This document shows positions 33,301-44,756 of a DNA stretch of 64,000 nt, piece after piece. The stretch is from NCBI GenBank assembly GCA_009746045.1, contig RPFO01000392.1, forward strand, positions 1,378,964 to 1,442,963, written 5' to 3'. The notes under the pieces are model-generated. The model was not told where the DNA came from. It searched no databases and worked only from the letters and a program-made list of their open reading frames with translations. The first letter of the stretch is position 1. Each line of letters opens with the position of its first letter. The position numbers and the translations under genes were made by a program. This DNA comes from Mesostigma viride. Taxonomy: Eukaryota; Streptophyta; Mesostigmatophyceae; Mesostigmatales; Mesostigmataceae.

Positions 33301-35992
33301 TCCCCCGTGCTCCTGCCTTGCCTCCTTTATTACTACCCGCTTTTCCTTAGCATTTCCCCCAATATCTCACCCGTTCCGCCTCCCCTTTGTGTCCCCAACT
33401 GGCCTCGTCGTCCCTTGCCCTGGCCTTCACCTGTCCCCGCCCCCTCCCCCCTTTCCCCCCACCAATGTCTCCCCCCTTTCCGCGGAGCATCTCACCCTCC
33501 CCTTCTGGCCTCCCCTTTTGGCCTCAGGACCTCACCTCGCTTACTCCACCCGACCCGCCCACCCACCCATTGTGCTCCTCCTTTACCCCTCTTGCCCCTC
33601 TTTTGCCGCCCCTTGCCCCTCCCTTGCCCCCCTGCTGTCTCCCAGCTGCGTGATCATCCTGGTCAAGGCGGGCGCCCCGGTGGACGAGACGATCTCCAAG
33701 CTGTCAGAGCACATGGAGCCTGGCGACTGCATCATCGACGGGGGCAACGAGTGGTGAGGGGGAGAAGGGGACCAGGGGGAGATAACTGGTTGAGGTTGGG
33801 GGCTTGGGGGGGAAGGACAAGGGGGGTTTGTAGACCCTGGTATACTGGGGTGTTGCAGCATGTGGCGCACTCGGGGTTTGCAGCTCTCATGTATGCTTTT
33901 ATTTTTTACAAGGTCGCCTGTCTCCTTAGGCAGATTGGCGGTGCCAGCCATCCTGCAACGGTGACAGGCCCATGGAACTGTTTTTGGTAGGCAGCCTGTT
34001 TAGCTGCGGGTGTCTGCTTGCTCCTGGCCCATCAAAAGGGGCCGCATTTGCCATTTGCTAGTAACCATTGGAGCCGCCCATTGCAGTCATGTCGTGCACA
34101 GATGCCATGTGTCCCACCCTTGCGTACGTGTGCCACAGACGTATCTCTTCCCCTGGATTTGCCCTAGGCTTAGTGCCACATCACAGCCCGCTAATCCCAG
34201 CCCGCTACGCTCACGCGCATGCGGTGTCCTTGTCACATTTTTCTCGGCATCGCCTCCATGCCATCGCTGCTTATCTAACGCAACACAGTGTAGGGTGTAG
34301 GAGATACCTCCATTCATGTTGCTTGCACCTGCGTCTTTGTCAAGACCATGCCATTGTGCACCATCTCTTGGACTTGCGACCATATCGCCACCACGCCGTC
34401 TTGCAAGCATTCCTATAAACACTGTTTTGAGGTAATCTTAGGATACTCAAAAACGTTTGAAAACTTGCGTCCGCCCCTCACCGCCAGGTACGAGAACACC
34501 GAGCGGCGGCAGAAGGCGGCCGAGGCCAAGGGCCTGCTGTACCTGGGCATGGGTGTGTCCGGTGGCGAGGAAGGCGCGCGCAATGGCCCCTCCCTCATGC
34601 CGGGTGGCTCTCTCAAGGCCTACAAGCTGATCGAGGACGTCGTCAAGAAGGTGGCAGCCCAGGTGGACGACGGCCCCTGCGTGACCTACATCGGTGACGG
34701 CGGCGCGGGCAACTTTGTCAAGATGATCCACAACGGGATCGAGTACGGAGACATGCAGCTCATCGCCGAGGCGTAAGTGGGGAGGGTATAACAGCCACTA
34801 AGGGGGGTTCATCGCCGAAGCATAAGGGGGGACACCATTGTGTTGGGGTGATTGGGAGAGGGGGGGGGGCTTATGCAAGGGGGGCTGTCGATCGCCGCTT
34901 TCTTTGGTCTTCTCCTTCACAGGGGATTGGTTATTTACCTAGTGGATTGACGTACTGGTGTGTGCTGGGGGACATACCAGCATAATGGCGAGCAGTGCAT
35001 GCTTCCGGCGACTCTGGGATGGGGCGGCCCGTGCATGTCCCTCTGCAATGTTATGTTCAATGGCGCATTTCTTCGTACCTGATCTGTGCTCATGCCATCG
35101 ATCCGTGTGCCATCGGCCTGGTCCTGCCCCCTATCCTCCCCACATCAACCCCATCCCCTCCACCACCCTCAGCTATGACATCCTCAAGAACATCGGCGGG
35201 CTGACCAACGAGGAGCTGCACCAGGTCTTCTCCGACTGGAACAAGGGCGAGCTGGAGAGCTTCCTGATTGAGATCACCGCAAAGATCTTTGCCAAGCAGG
35301 ACGACCGGGGCACGGGCTCCCTTGTCGACAAGATCCTGGACAAGACAGGCCAGAAGGGCACCGGCAAGTGGACAGTGCAGCAGGCTGCCGAGGTCTCCGT
35401 CGCGGCCCCAACGATCGCGTCGTCGCTCGACGGCCGCTACCTGAGCGGGCTCAAGGAGGAGCGCGTGGCCGCGTCGCAGGTGTACGCGGGCCTCAAGCTC
35501 CCACCAATGGCCCCAGCGGACAAGAAGGCGCTCATCAAGGCCGTGCGCGAGGGCCTGTACGCGTCCAAGATCTGCAGTTACGCGCAGGGAATGAACTTGA
35601 TCCGTGCCAAGGGCGTCGAGCAGGGCTGGAACCTGGACCTCGGCTCGCTGGCCAAGATCTGGAAGGGCGGCTGCATCATCCGCGCCGTGTTCTTGGACCG
35701 CATCAAGCAGGCGTACGACCGCAACCCGGCGCTGCCAAACCTGCTGGTGGACCCCCAGTTTGCCGCGGAGATGATCGAGCGCCAGGCCGGCTGGCGCAGC
35801 GTGGTCAAGATGGCCGTTGATGCGGGTATCGGCGTGCCGGGTTTCTCGTCCAGCTTGGGCTACTTTGACACGTACCGCCGCGCGCGCCTGCCGGCCAATT
35901 TGATCCAGGCGCAGCGCGACTTTTTTGGCGCGCACACGTACGAGCGGACAGACGGCAAGACCGGCTGGTTCCACACCGAGTGGAACGAGTGA
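30306..35992 (+). CDS. 6-phosphogluconate dehydrogenase, decarboxylating, probably plastidial
   Basis: Seven exons can be joined in phase: 30306-30468, 30620-30716, 30907-30967, 32506-32669, 33646-33753, 34488-34772 and 35173-35992, all with GT-AG introns, giving 565 residues. The enzyme converts 6-phosphogluconate and NADP+ to ribulose 5-phosphate, CO2 and NADPH in the oxidative pentose phosphate pathway. Residues 97-107 ([11 protein letters not shown]) start the NADP-binding fold. IIDGGNEW is at about 191-198 and the signature [14 protein letters not shown] at 220-233. Lys276 (general base), His279, Asn280 and Glu283 match the known active site. The C-terminus ends with [21 protein letters not shown]. 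About 90 residues precede the fold, rich in Ser, Ala and Val with few acids, like a plastid transit peptide. The start ATG at 30306 is inferred from this; an in-frame Met in exon 2 is an alternative. Confidence 0.95.
31142..31973 (+). repeat. 0.8-kb purine tract (GGGA/GGAA) in 6PGDH intron 3
   Basis: Almost 830 bp consist of GGGAGGGA and GGGAAGGA repeats with only a handful of pyrimidines (for example near 31475, 31592 and 31875). The left part is GGGA repeats; most of the rest is a 12-bp GGAGGGAGGGAA unit. It lies entirely within the intron 30968-32505. It can form triplex or G-quadruplex structures in principle. The long open frames through it are an artefact. Confidence 0.95.
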
Positions 35993-36525
35993 GGCGTCCA
36001 CGCGTGCTCTTCTTTCAGGTTGTTGTGGCTTGTGACCATTTTGTTGCGACCACAGCGGTGCACGCGTTTTCTGGATGTGACAAGATGAATTTTAGGCATG
36101 GCGACGTACCTGACAGGTCGGTGTTGATGGAAGATTCCTGTCGTGGAAGGTGCCTGTGCCAAGGCATCACGTGTCTATGTGCATATATCCTCAAAGGGTC
36201 AGACTTTTCCGGTTGTTGGCCTAGTGAAGCCTGGTACCATGAATTTTTGGTGGGATGTTGATACCCCCTCTTCTAGCCTATTCTATATCCTATGTCCTCC
36301 GCACTATCCGCTTTGCAGAAGCGCGATATCTTTTTGAGCTGCGTTACAGCTGTTAGTTCTCAAGTATTGCGCAGGAGAGCTGCCTGTGCAATATTTCTGA
36401 ATGCCTGTGTCCACCTTCCTGGGTGGTCCTATTTTGATCAATGATTTATTTTGTATTTGCATGCATGGATATCAATGTGTTTGAATCATCATTCTTCATC
36501 ATGTTTGAAACATCTCAGAGACTCG
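35993..36525. other. 3' UTR and intergenic DNA after 6PGDH
   Basis: There is no ORF of interest. It ends at the TTAA where the inverted mobile element begins. A polyadenylation signal could not be assigned with confidence. Confidence 0.4.
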
Positions 36526-36529
36526 TTAA

Positions 36530-38268
36530 CCCGTGTTTTTTTAATTAGAACGCGATATATCGCGTTGTAAGCTTTTTTTAGAACGCGTATAGCACCTAAG
36601 GAAAATTTTTTTTCATGGTCATGTATATACTTTCCTGAAAGCCCATAAATCAAAGGATTTTTTGAGCTACTCAGACCTACAAAATGCTTATTCATTAGAG
36701 AGATACACTGGTTTGAATACAGGGGGGTCTGACCATGACCGCGATTTCTTGACCCTAGGTCACAAGTCATGTGCTTATTCACAAATGGTTCATGAAAAAA
36801 ATCTGGCTTCTTGCACGAGCTATGGGCAACATATGCAGGCTCTGTGAAACAAAACTCAGGCCCATTGGGCCACTGGAGCTATTTTTCATTAGCATCACAA
36901 TTACAACGCAGTACAACGCAGTGGGAAAAATGAGAGCCCTTCACAACATGACGCAACGACATGAGCCCCATAAACGGGGCCATAGTGAGCTTGGAGGGTC
37001 AAAACGTTGAAAATAGGTGTTGTATAAGTTATACAGCATCAAACATGCATCAAACATCATGACTGGATGACCTAATATGACTGAATCAGGCAGCCATAGC
37101 CAAAGCATCATCCACTCTCACAACGTGTTGAGCACATGCCTTGTGGGAACGGAGGTGCTGGGTTTTCATTCCATAACGCGTGCAATACTGAAAGAAAGAG
37201 GCACGTGTAATGCAAGGCTTGGATAGGTTGAGTGATCCATGAGCTTACATGCAGGCAAAGATGACGCTGGAATGCATGCTAGCAAATGGTGGCAAGATGC
37301 TAACAACACATGATTATACACCATGATTATGGGCACCTAGCTGGTCTTCTTGCACAATCAACGCAGTATAAACCATCAACATCCAATCCTCACGATATAT
37401 GCACGGCTTGACGACGTATACAGCACCTAAATACTGCACAACTGCAACCTGCTATGGCTGACATGCAAGCAACGTCGAGTAGGATGGCGGTCTTAGAGAG
37501 GCTGGGCAGAGGTCGGTAGAAATAAGTGGAAAACTGGCAGAAACTAGGTAGAAACACGATATACTTACGCCTGCAAGCACTATTGAGCCGGTGGCAGAGG
37601 CCATGTCCAGGAAAATACAGCATACCGTAGCAATAGCCACGGTCACGCCTTACGCTATTTGCAGGCACCATCATGCCCGGCGCTACCCAATAAAAGTCTG
37701 CACAATTCTCGGTTTAGCCGAGAGTCCGGACGTTCGGAATGAATAAACATGTGTTAAGAAGTCGAAACACCATGGAAATACCAAGCATGGTGCCGCAGCA
37801 GACCCGAGTCTTGACGTAATAATATGTATGCCGGTTTCCAGGGTTTCCGCATGAAAGTTGGGTGAGAAACTGGAAAAAACTACGTTTCCTTTGCCCCAGT
37901 ACCTCAACAAACTCGTAGAAACCTAATTATCAACCTTTGAACGCATCATATCATGGTCGTGCCACCCAACAGCCACTGAAATTCGCGCGAAAACTGGCGA
38001 GATCTACCTGCCGCCATCGCAGTCGTCTTCACCTTCGTCCCGCGAAAATGCCTGATTTCAGTGGTACATATTTGTTTGCAGCTGTCACAAAAAAAATACC
38101 AAAAATACCAGGATTTTTTCTTGAATTCTATGAGATGTTTCTGAGCTATCTTGAAAGTTTCAGACCAAAAATCGCATGTTTAATAGGTTTGCCACGTGTC
38201 AGATTACAACGCGATACATCGCGTTCTAACCCTACAACGCGATGTATCGCGTTGTAAAAAAACACGGG
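36530..38268 (-). mobile_element. TTAA-flanked non-autonomous element, copy B (1739 bp)
   Basis: This is the reverse-complement twin of the element at 23456-25194: same length, same CCCGTGTTTTTTTA ends, same palindromes, flanked by TTAA at 36526-36529 and 38269-38272. Only scattered differences were noticed by eye (for example CGCCGGGCATG here against CTCCGGGCATG in copy A, and a few short compensating indels). The high similarity suggests recent transposition. No transposase is encoded. Confidence 0.85.
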
Positions 38269-38286
38269 TTAACCAGCTGTTTGTTC

Positions 38287-38690
38287 TTAGAAAAAAGCAC
38301 GCTTGTGCTTAGATGGATCACTGAGGCCCGCATGGCGAGGGTTAAAAAATTGCAATGAATACAGGGTCAGTAGCTTCCAATCTTGTACCGCATTTCCTCC
38401 CTCTCTCTTGCTCGGCCTGCTATGCAGAACAAGAAGAGGTGGCAGACGAAATGTTGTCCAGGCCCACATGGCAAGCCCCCCCCCCTTAGAAAAAAGCACA
38501 CTTGTGCTTAGATGGATCGCTGAGGCCCGCATGGCGAGGGTTAAAAAATTGCAATGAATACAGGGTAAGTAGCTTCCAATCTTGTACCGCATTTCCTCCC
38601 TCTCTCTTGCTCGGCCTGCTATGCAGAACAAGAAGAGGTGGCAGACGAAATGTTGTCCAGGCCCACATGGCAAGCCCCTGTGGGCAAGCC
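38287..38690 (+). repeat. 199-bp tandem duplication of a LINE 3' end
   Basis: A segment starting TTAGAAAAAAGCAC at 38287 is repeated at 38486. Each copy holds the LINE 3' words CCTCCCTCTCTCTTGCTCGG, TGCTATGCAGAACAAGAAGA and CATGGCAAGCCCC. The two copies differ at a few positions and in the length of the C run. Confidence 0.85.
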
Positions 38691-39120
38691 GCCCCCCCCC
38701 CCCCCCTGGGAGTAAGGGGCGCTTAGCTGAGTAGAGTAGTTAGGATTTTATAGATTAGTTTAGAGTTCTAGCTTAGGTTTCGCGGCTTCGCACTCACCCC
38801 CATCCCCCATCCATCAAGCAAGGGAATACATGCAACATGATCTCCCCACACAAAAGTTATAAATATCGTACTCATAGTACTCCAAGACGCGGTGGCAGAA
38901 GATTGTCAAGGCTCACACGCCCGACCCTGTGGGCAAGCCACCTCGATCCCCCCGAGAGGAGGAGGCGTTTGATGAGTAGGGTAGTTAGGATTTTTCTAGA
39001 CTAGATAGACTAGAGTTAGGTTAGTTAGATTACGCGGCTCTCTCCATTCCACCATCCATCAAGGAATATGTGCTACATGATCTCCCAACGGAGGCATGTT
39101 ATAATTTAATTTAATTTATA
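38691..39120 (+). mobile_element. RTE LINE 3'-terminal fragments
   Basis: Two successive 3' UTR fragments end at about 38860 (CAACATGATCTCCCCACA) and 39115 (GTGCTACATGATCTCCCAAC...CATGTTATAATTTAATTT). Both are truncated. They are followed by a (TAAG)n stretch at 39135-39158. Confidence 0.65.
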
Positions 39121-39239
39121 ACATGCCGCGTTTTAGTAAGTAAGTAAGTAAGTAAGTACTTGCGTGTCAGGCATGCGCAAAGGCATGCCATGGAGTACTA
39201 GTTATGCTAATCTCATTAGAAAAATAATTACAAAAAAGT

Positions 39240-40610
39240 TTAAACAAATATCGTCTGCATCATCCCCCACGGTTCTCTGGGAGGCTCTTTGGGCCATCCT
39301 AGCTCTGGATCGGGTACCACCTGCGTTTATTGCTGCCATTCGCCGACTGTATGAGGGCTCACAGGCAGTAGTGCGGACTGCGGAGGGCACCACTCCACCA
39401 TTCCCCCTTCACCACGGGGTGTGGCAAGGTTGTGTCCTGTCCCCATACCTGTTCATTATTGTCGTGGATCACGTCATGCGCCGGGCACGTGCGCGCTTTA
39501 CTGCTCTTAAGGGGTTCGAGCCAGGCTTGGACATCCTTAACGTGAAAGAGCACGGCGGGGTTAGACCTGGTTACCGCCTCGCCGACCTGATTTATATGCG
39601 GATGATACCACCCTCATCGAGAGCCCCGAGCACATTCAGACCTGGCTGGACTGCCTGGGCCTGGAGGCGCGGGCGGTGGGGTTGGAGATTAGTGTCAAAA
39701 CCGAGGCGATGGTGATTGGGGCCTCCAGTAAACCACCGCTGCCGCGCCTGCTCGACGGGACGGAGGTCCCGTTCCGCGACCGCTTCAAGCTGTTGGGGAG
39801 CTGGCTCCCTGACACCGCCGACGATGTGGACACCCGCATCGGCCTTGCCTGGGCCAAGCTCCGTTCGCTCACACCCTACTGGCGCTCGAAGGGCCTGAGC
39901 GGGCACCGCAAGCGCATGCTCTTCAAGGTCCTCGTCCTCACGGTCCTCACGTATGGCGCCGCTCGAGGCGTGGACCCTCCCACCCAAACTGGCAGCTAGG
40001 CTAGACGGCACGGTTTACAGGATGCTCCGCCAGGTCCTTAACGTAGGTTTTTCCGAGCGTCCGTCATCAGAGTCTTTGTATCATGGCATGCCTCGTGTTT
40101 CGGATGAGATTAGGCAGCGTAGGATAGCATTTGTAGGACACCGGCTTGCTCGCACCAGCCAGGTCGACACCACCCTCGGTCTGGCCGGCCCCCAGCGGCT
40201 TGGCCAGCCAGGGCGCCGCCGGGCACATTCTGACCTGGCCTGGCCCCGAGGACATTCCCAAAAGGGTAGGGAAACCTGTCACGAACTACGTTCAGATGTT
40301 GCTGGACGACCTAGTGGTCCCAGCCCAGTTTGAGCACCGCATCCACTCTCTCTCCCGTCTTTGGACTGCCATGCAGGACCAGACGCGGTGGAAGAAGATT
40401 GTCAAGGCGCACACGCCCGACCCTGTGGGCAAGCCACCTCCCCCCAAGCGGCGGAGGCGTTTTGATGAGTAGTGTAGTTAGGATTTTCTAGATAGAGTTA
40501 GGATAGTTCGATCACGTGGCTTTCTCCACCCCACCCATCATGGAATATGTGCTACATGACCTCCCCACGGAGGCATGTTATAATTTAATTTAATTTAATT
40601 TAATCATCCC
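39240..40610 (+). pseudogene. RTE-type LINE reverse transcriptase, broken
   Basis: The copy carries the RT region in two frames. The first (39164-39715) has LWEALWAILALDRVP, then HHGVWQGCVLSPYLF (RT motif B), then reaches the LIYADD box around 39588-39606, where the frame changes. The second (39676-39999) has KTEAMVIG, FRDRFKLLGSWLPD and LTVLTYG. The third (39953-40333) carries RLDGTVYRMLRQVLNVGF and SDEIRQRRIAFVGH. A basic Pro-rich end (PPPKRRRRF) and the shared 3' UTR with a short (TTTAA)n tail (40578-40605) follow. The order and motifs fit the RTE clade. No AP endonuclease domain is present, so the copy is 5' truncated as well as frameshifted. Confidence 0.8.
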
Positions 40611-40659
40611 CCAACCGTTAAGCACTAGATGGGGATGTATAATCCTCATCCGAGTTGTC

Positions 40660-40900
40660 CTCTACTGTAATGGCAGACGAGGCGGTAGTTTAGCGGCTAT
40701 CCTCAGGACCAATAACCTCCACCTGCGGACTTCTACCCTGGCTAGCAACGGGCCGCGGGGCCCGTGGGGAGAAAACAGGAGCATACCCCTCGGGAAGGTG
40801 CTTATCGCAGATGGCAGCCCATTTCTCCTTGTCAATCATGCGGGCGCGGAGTACGGATAGTCCCAGAAGCCCTGCATCTTCAAGCAGTTGTGTCACATAG
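40660..40900 (-). pseudogene. unrecognised C-terminal protein fragment
   Basis: On the minus strand, 68 codons from 40896 read as a plausible protein end (MTQLLEDAGLLGLSVLRARM...GYAPVFSPRAPRP), followed after the stop by acidic text. It looks like the end of a transposon ORF, but I cannot name the family. Confidence 0.25.
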
Positions 40901-40904
40901 GTCC

Positions 40905-41335
40905 GGGTCGCGCCGCGCCGGTGCCCGGCGCGCGCAAGTTTGCCAGTGGGTTGCGATGGGACAAGGGGGGGACCCTGCCATAGGAGACTGTCCTGAGGTG
41001 TCTACCTGGTTGGCCCGTGTTAACAGTTCTTGGCCCCCCGGCAGGGCCCACATCGGTATTCACCTGGTCTGTGCGGGCACTGAAGATGGCCGGCAAAGAG
41101 GAGGCGGCGGTGTCGGATGGTGTGCCGGGTGACAAGATGGAGCTCGCAGTAGAGCTCGGCCCGGGTGCGGCGTTCTTGGTAGCGGACGCCGAGGATATGA
41201 CGGAGCATTCGAGTGACGGTGCCGTCAAGCTGCTGGCTCAGCGCCTGGTCCAGGGTCCACGCCTCGCAGCCATAAAGGAGGATGCTGAGGACAATTTTAG
41301 GTAGTACTCCGTACCACCTTTTCGCCGAGCTGCTG
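40905..41335 (-). pseudogene. RTE LINE C-terminal fragment, minus strand
   Basis: The minus frame reads LPKIVLSILLYGCEAWTL, RLDG-like and TRMLRHILGVRYQER, then RHRRLLFAGHLQ, the typical region after the RT domain in RTE LINEs. It is a different subfamily from the + strand copies and has neither RT catalytic motifs nor a 3' tail. Confidence 0.65.
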
Positions 41336-41344
41336 AACACTCCT

Positions 41345-41905
41345 GACCTGGCAGTGCAGGCGGGAGCTTCTGCGGGCGCTCTGCAACCGTAATCTGCTCT
41401 CTGATGAGCCCCCACCTGCTGAGTGGCAGACGGCCATCAAAGTCATGCTGTACAAGAAGGGTTCCGGCTGCTGACCCCGGTAACTATCCGCTATCGGGGT
41501 GTCTGCCTCCAGAGCGCCGCGCTGAAGGTAATTCATGCGCATGATGCTGCACAGGCGCCGTGCTGCGCTGGACCCACACCGGCCTGGGGGAGTCTCAGAT
41601 GGGTTTCCGTTGTGGCCATAACACTGTCATGGCTGTATTTGTCGCGCGCCGGCTAGGTGGAGGAGGTGTGTCAACATTTGCCCTAGTAGATGGTTTTCCG
41701 CTAGCTGGTCTTCATTTTTGTGGACTATATCAAGGCGCTTTCGACACGGTCCTCTGGGGGGATCTTTGGGCCATCCTAGCTCTGGATATAGCGTGCCACC
41801 ATGCAGCATTTATTGCTGCCATTCGCCGGCCGCTGTATGAGGGATCACAGGCAGTAGTGTGGACTGCGGCCGGAAGGCACCACCCCCGCGCATGCATGGT
41901 CAGCA
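41345..41905 (+). pseudogene. RTE LINE RT fragment, plus strand
   Basis: Fragments of the RT N-terminal half appear in changing frames: a LLRALCNRNLLSDEPPPAEWQ-like segment near 41365-41420, NYRGVCLQSAALK near 41490-41530, SQMGFRCGHNTVMAVFVARRL at 41596-41655, FDTVLWGDLWAILALD at 41738-41790 and AAIRRPLYEGSQAVVW at 41815-41865. Several frameshifts make it inactive. It ends beside AAGTACTTACTTACTTA, like other LINE junctions here. Confidence 0.65.
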
Positions 41906-42410
41906 CGCAAGTACTTACTTACTTATATCCCCACGGAGTCATCTTATGGTTAATTAATTAATTAATACGCACGTGACTGCAGCGCCACGTGGGTGCCAAT
42001 ACAGAGCCGGGAAAGGAACCTCCAACCCTATATACACAGCGAGAAGGAGGGCGGGCGCCCTAGCTTCTCTCACTAGCTGCCGCAACTAGTGGGCAGGCCA
42101 TGTGCAGAGCGCTCTCTCGGCCACAGCATGGTGCATGCCGGGGCGCAACACTGTGGTTGCAATACAACCAGTGCAATACCACATATAGGTAGGCTGACGC
42201 ATAGCTTATGCTACAAATGTGAGGTGGGCTCAAGACGTCGGCTAAGGCGCAAGCTGATGGCCACAAGGTGCCAGAGCTAATTAAAGGTACGTATACTATA
42301 ACGATGCACCTCACCTGTCTGGTTGGTCGCGACCGCGCCTTCGGCAGCTCGCCGCCCTCTTTTCCATCCTTCAGGGCTGTTCCGCGGACCTCTGGACCCC
42401 CTCCCCCTTC
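41906..42410. other. no recognisable gene (0.5 kb)
   Basis: This holds a short (TTAA)n run near 41950-41966, then ordinary sequence that probably leads into the ORF1-like region. No features were recognised. Confidence 0.4.
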
Positions 42411-42743
42411 ATGACCGAATCCACCTTCCTCCTCCTCCTCAATGAAGCCATCTCACAGCACCTGACGCCCCTAGCTGCAGATGTGGCAGCTGTGGGCCGC
42501 ACGCTTGCTGCTGAGCTCCCCACCATCCCCATCGCCACCGCCACCCCCCTCGCCCCCCCCCCCCCCCCCTCTCCGCCTCCACCGACTCCATCACCGCCCA
42601 GCTCCGCGCCGGACATGGACCAGCGCCTCAAGGACAATGCCATCGCCATCGACGAGGTCCTGCAAAACGGCCGCAGGCCTCACGGCCCAGGCGGTGAAGG
42701 ACATTGCCGCCAAGCCAGCCCCAGCTGGCCTGGCCGGCGATGC

Positions 42744-44106
42744 CAGTGATTGGCCATACGCAATACGCGTCGTACGCGGCCCCAGGTGTATAATGTATAA
42801 TACGCGGTGTATAATGTATTATACGCTGATCGTACGCTACTAACCGTTGAAAACCCCTTTTTTGGCATGATTTTGAGGGGTTTTCAACATTCTGAGCAAC
42901 CAAGCATAGTCTGCTGGTGTTTTTCCATACCTTTTGCCTATACATGACATATATAGCATGACCTTGGCATTGCCATCACTACCTAAATACAAGCATAGTT
43001 TCTACTAACGGTCTAACTTGATAGTTTCTCTTCAAAATCGAGACAACATGCAACTAAGTATCAATACCAGTATCAATGCACAACTCACTGGAAAGGATAA
43101 TACATTTGTAGAACTCAAGATATGCATGCACTATACATTGCCCCAAGGTGTCGATGACATTGAAGGGCGTCGATGGCATTGAAAGGCGCAAATGAATGCA
43201 CTTCGCACAGCTCCTCGTCCAGCTGCTCTTTGCTGAGCTAGCCCAAAAGGTGCGGGCAAATTACCGTCGGTGGATTGGCCCTTTGATGATCCGCTTGGCC
43301 CAGCCGCCCCAGCAGCGCGCCCGAGGTGTTGCTGGCATGAGCGGACACCCAGTTAAAGGCGTCGGTTTCTACAACGTCTGCAAGCCTGTCTTTAAGTGCC
43401 GCCCGCACATCAGCCTGCTTCTTGGCGTCACTACTAGTCGCCTTCCTCTTCCTGGTATTGCTTTCCTTCTCCGCCTGCTCGACCAGCAGCCTGTAACGGA
43501 GTACTCCATCATCCATGTAGTAGTTATTTGTCTGCTGCCCATTCTTGAGGATGCGCTCTTTGCTAATGTATGTCCAGACAGTTTCGGATGTCGCCTCTTC
43601 TTCATCGGGCCGCACATCATCATCGTGTTCCATTGACTCATTCGTGTCAGCCATGCCTGGATGTCGATATGCTACGATATAGGTGCCAGACGACCACGAC
43701 GTTGCTGGCACACCTCTATCACCTTCTTGATCCAGATAAATAGGTGTACGTTTATTCCAAATATACTGTTGCTTATCACCTTCTTGATGATGAATCTTCA
43801 GCCTTCCCGCCTTTACCTTCCCGCCTTCACAAGTCACAATGAACGCGCTTTTAGCTTTAGTGCACTATACACTAGCTAGCTCATCACGCAATTATTTGTT
43901 CCTACTACAGGTCGGCGCGCCGCAGTCTAGGCAAGCAAATGCACCCACCTCGTAAGCCAAAAATATGCCAAAAATACGCGAAAATACGCAAAAATGCGCA
44001 AAAATACGCGTTGCGTATGAAAGTACCCCATTTTCGTACGCGCCGCTTGCGTATCGCGCATAATACGCTAAATACGGCGTATAATACGGCGTATGGCCAA
44101 TCACTG
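42744..44106. mobile_element. TIR element, hAT-like ends, 1363 bp
   Basis: Both ends read CAGTGATTGGCCATACGC inward, a perfect 18-bp inverted repeat, followed by clustered TACGC/GCGTA subterminal motifs (for example ATACGC, GTATAATAC). CAGTG ends with subterminal repeats suggest the hAT superfamily, but the 8 bp next to each end (GGCGATGC and CTAGCTCC) do not match, so a target duplication is not seen. It carries an ORF on the minus strand that is not a recognisable transposase. Confidence 0.75.
43238..43654 (-). CDS. hypothetical protein carried by a TIR element
   Basis: From an ATG at 43654 the minus strand encodes 138 residues. There is an acidic start (MADTNESMEHDDDVRPDEEE), a middle part with aromatic residues (ETVWTYISKERIL, NNYYMDDGVLRYRLLVEQ), a basic patch (TRKRKATSSDAKK) and a helical end. 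The open frame extends upstream to 43837. I recognise no domain; the basic patch could be a nuclear localisation signal. It may be a captured host exon, or the leftover N-terminal part of a transposase. Confidence 0.35.
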   Translation of the reverse strand: MADTNESMEHDDDVRPDEEEATSETVWTYISKERILKNGQQTNNYYMDDGVLRYRLLVEQAEKESNTRKRKATSSDAKKQADVRAALKDRLADVVETDAFNWVSAHASNTSGALLGRLGQADHQRANPPTVICPHLLG

Positions 44107-44343
44107 CTAGCTCCTTCCATCCCGACCTGGGCAGACATGCTTAAGCAGCACACCACCTCCACCACCTCCGCCGTCGCAGCAGAGCTCCAGCAGCAGTCGC
44201 TCGACCTCTGCGAGGCCGACTACTCCAGGCCGAGCTCGCCAAGCGCAGCCTCAACGTCATCGTCAAGTGACTTCGACATGGAGGAAGGTGAGAATTCCGA
44301 AAAGCTTGCAAAAGCGTTTGAGAGAGCAATAAGACCCATGTGA

Positions 44344-44559
44344 GCATAGCATAACAAGCAGCGAGGGCAAGTAGTCTGATCGTAGCCAGGACGTAGCATG
44401 GATGGCTGTAAAAGGACTAAGCTAAGGCTATGGCTGGTTGTGTACCGTGCGTTAGCGGTGCACGTGACTAGGTATGTTGGCACAGCTAGGCCAAACATTC
44501 TAAGCATGGCTGCCATAGATAGCGGCAGTGACTATACCAATGGATACAAGCTAGGGCTA
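44344..44559. other. no recognisable gene
   Basis: About 215 bp lie between the ORF1-like region and the minus-strand LINE ORF1 part. Nothing was recognised. Confidence 0.4.
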
Positions 44560-44756
44560 TTATGCAAGCTATTCTAGCCCGATGGGGGCGTCCACATCTT
44601 GTGGTTGATCATCAGGTCCCCGCCCCTCCAGTACACCTTCTTGGGCTTCTGGGGGTCCTGCTTGCACATGGCGGAGGTATTCAGGCCACAGGTCACGTCG
44701 CTGCTGCTGCTGAGCGGGGGTCAGGTCGTGGTCCAGCACGTCTAGGTGAGGTCGTG
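44560..44756 (-). pseudogene. LINE ORF1 C-terminal part, minus strand (split by LTR element)
   Basis: The minus frame contains VLDHDLTPAQQQQRRDLWPE and further text typical of the end of the RRM-like domain in LINE ORF1 proteins. Its N-terminal continuation lies at 52883-53830, on the other side of the LTR retrotransposon. The 5-bp TCGTG next to both LTRs confirms that the two pieces were once contiguous. Confidence 0.6.

Larger units (their letters stand above)
42411..44343 (+). pseudogene. retroelement ORF1/gag-like region, interrupted
   Basis: A start at 42411 opens a frame with an amphipathic N-terminal part (FLLLLNEAISQHL), a long Pro-rich linker (42540-42610) and a helical stretch (DMDQRLKDNAIAIDEVL). 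The text continues in another frame up to 42743. It resumes at 44107 with WADMLKQHTTSTTSAVAAEL, a Ser/acid-rich stretch and a stop at 44343. The layout resembles the first ORF of a retrotransposon with coiled-coil parts, but no RNA-binding motif was recognised. A TIR element (42744-44106) splits it. Confidence 0.35.

Noticed and set aside
35090-36001. 303-codon minus-strand ORF opposite the last 6PGDH exon
   Set aside because: It is the shadow of a GC-rich exon with strong codon bias. The + strand encodes conserved 6PGDH residues throughout.
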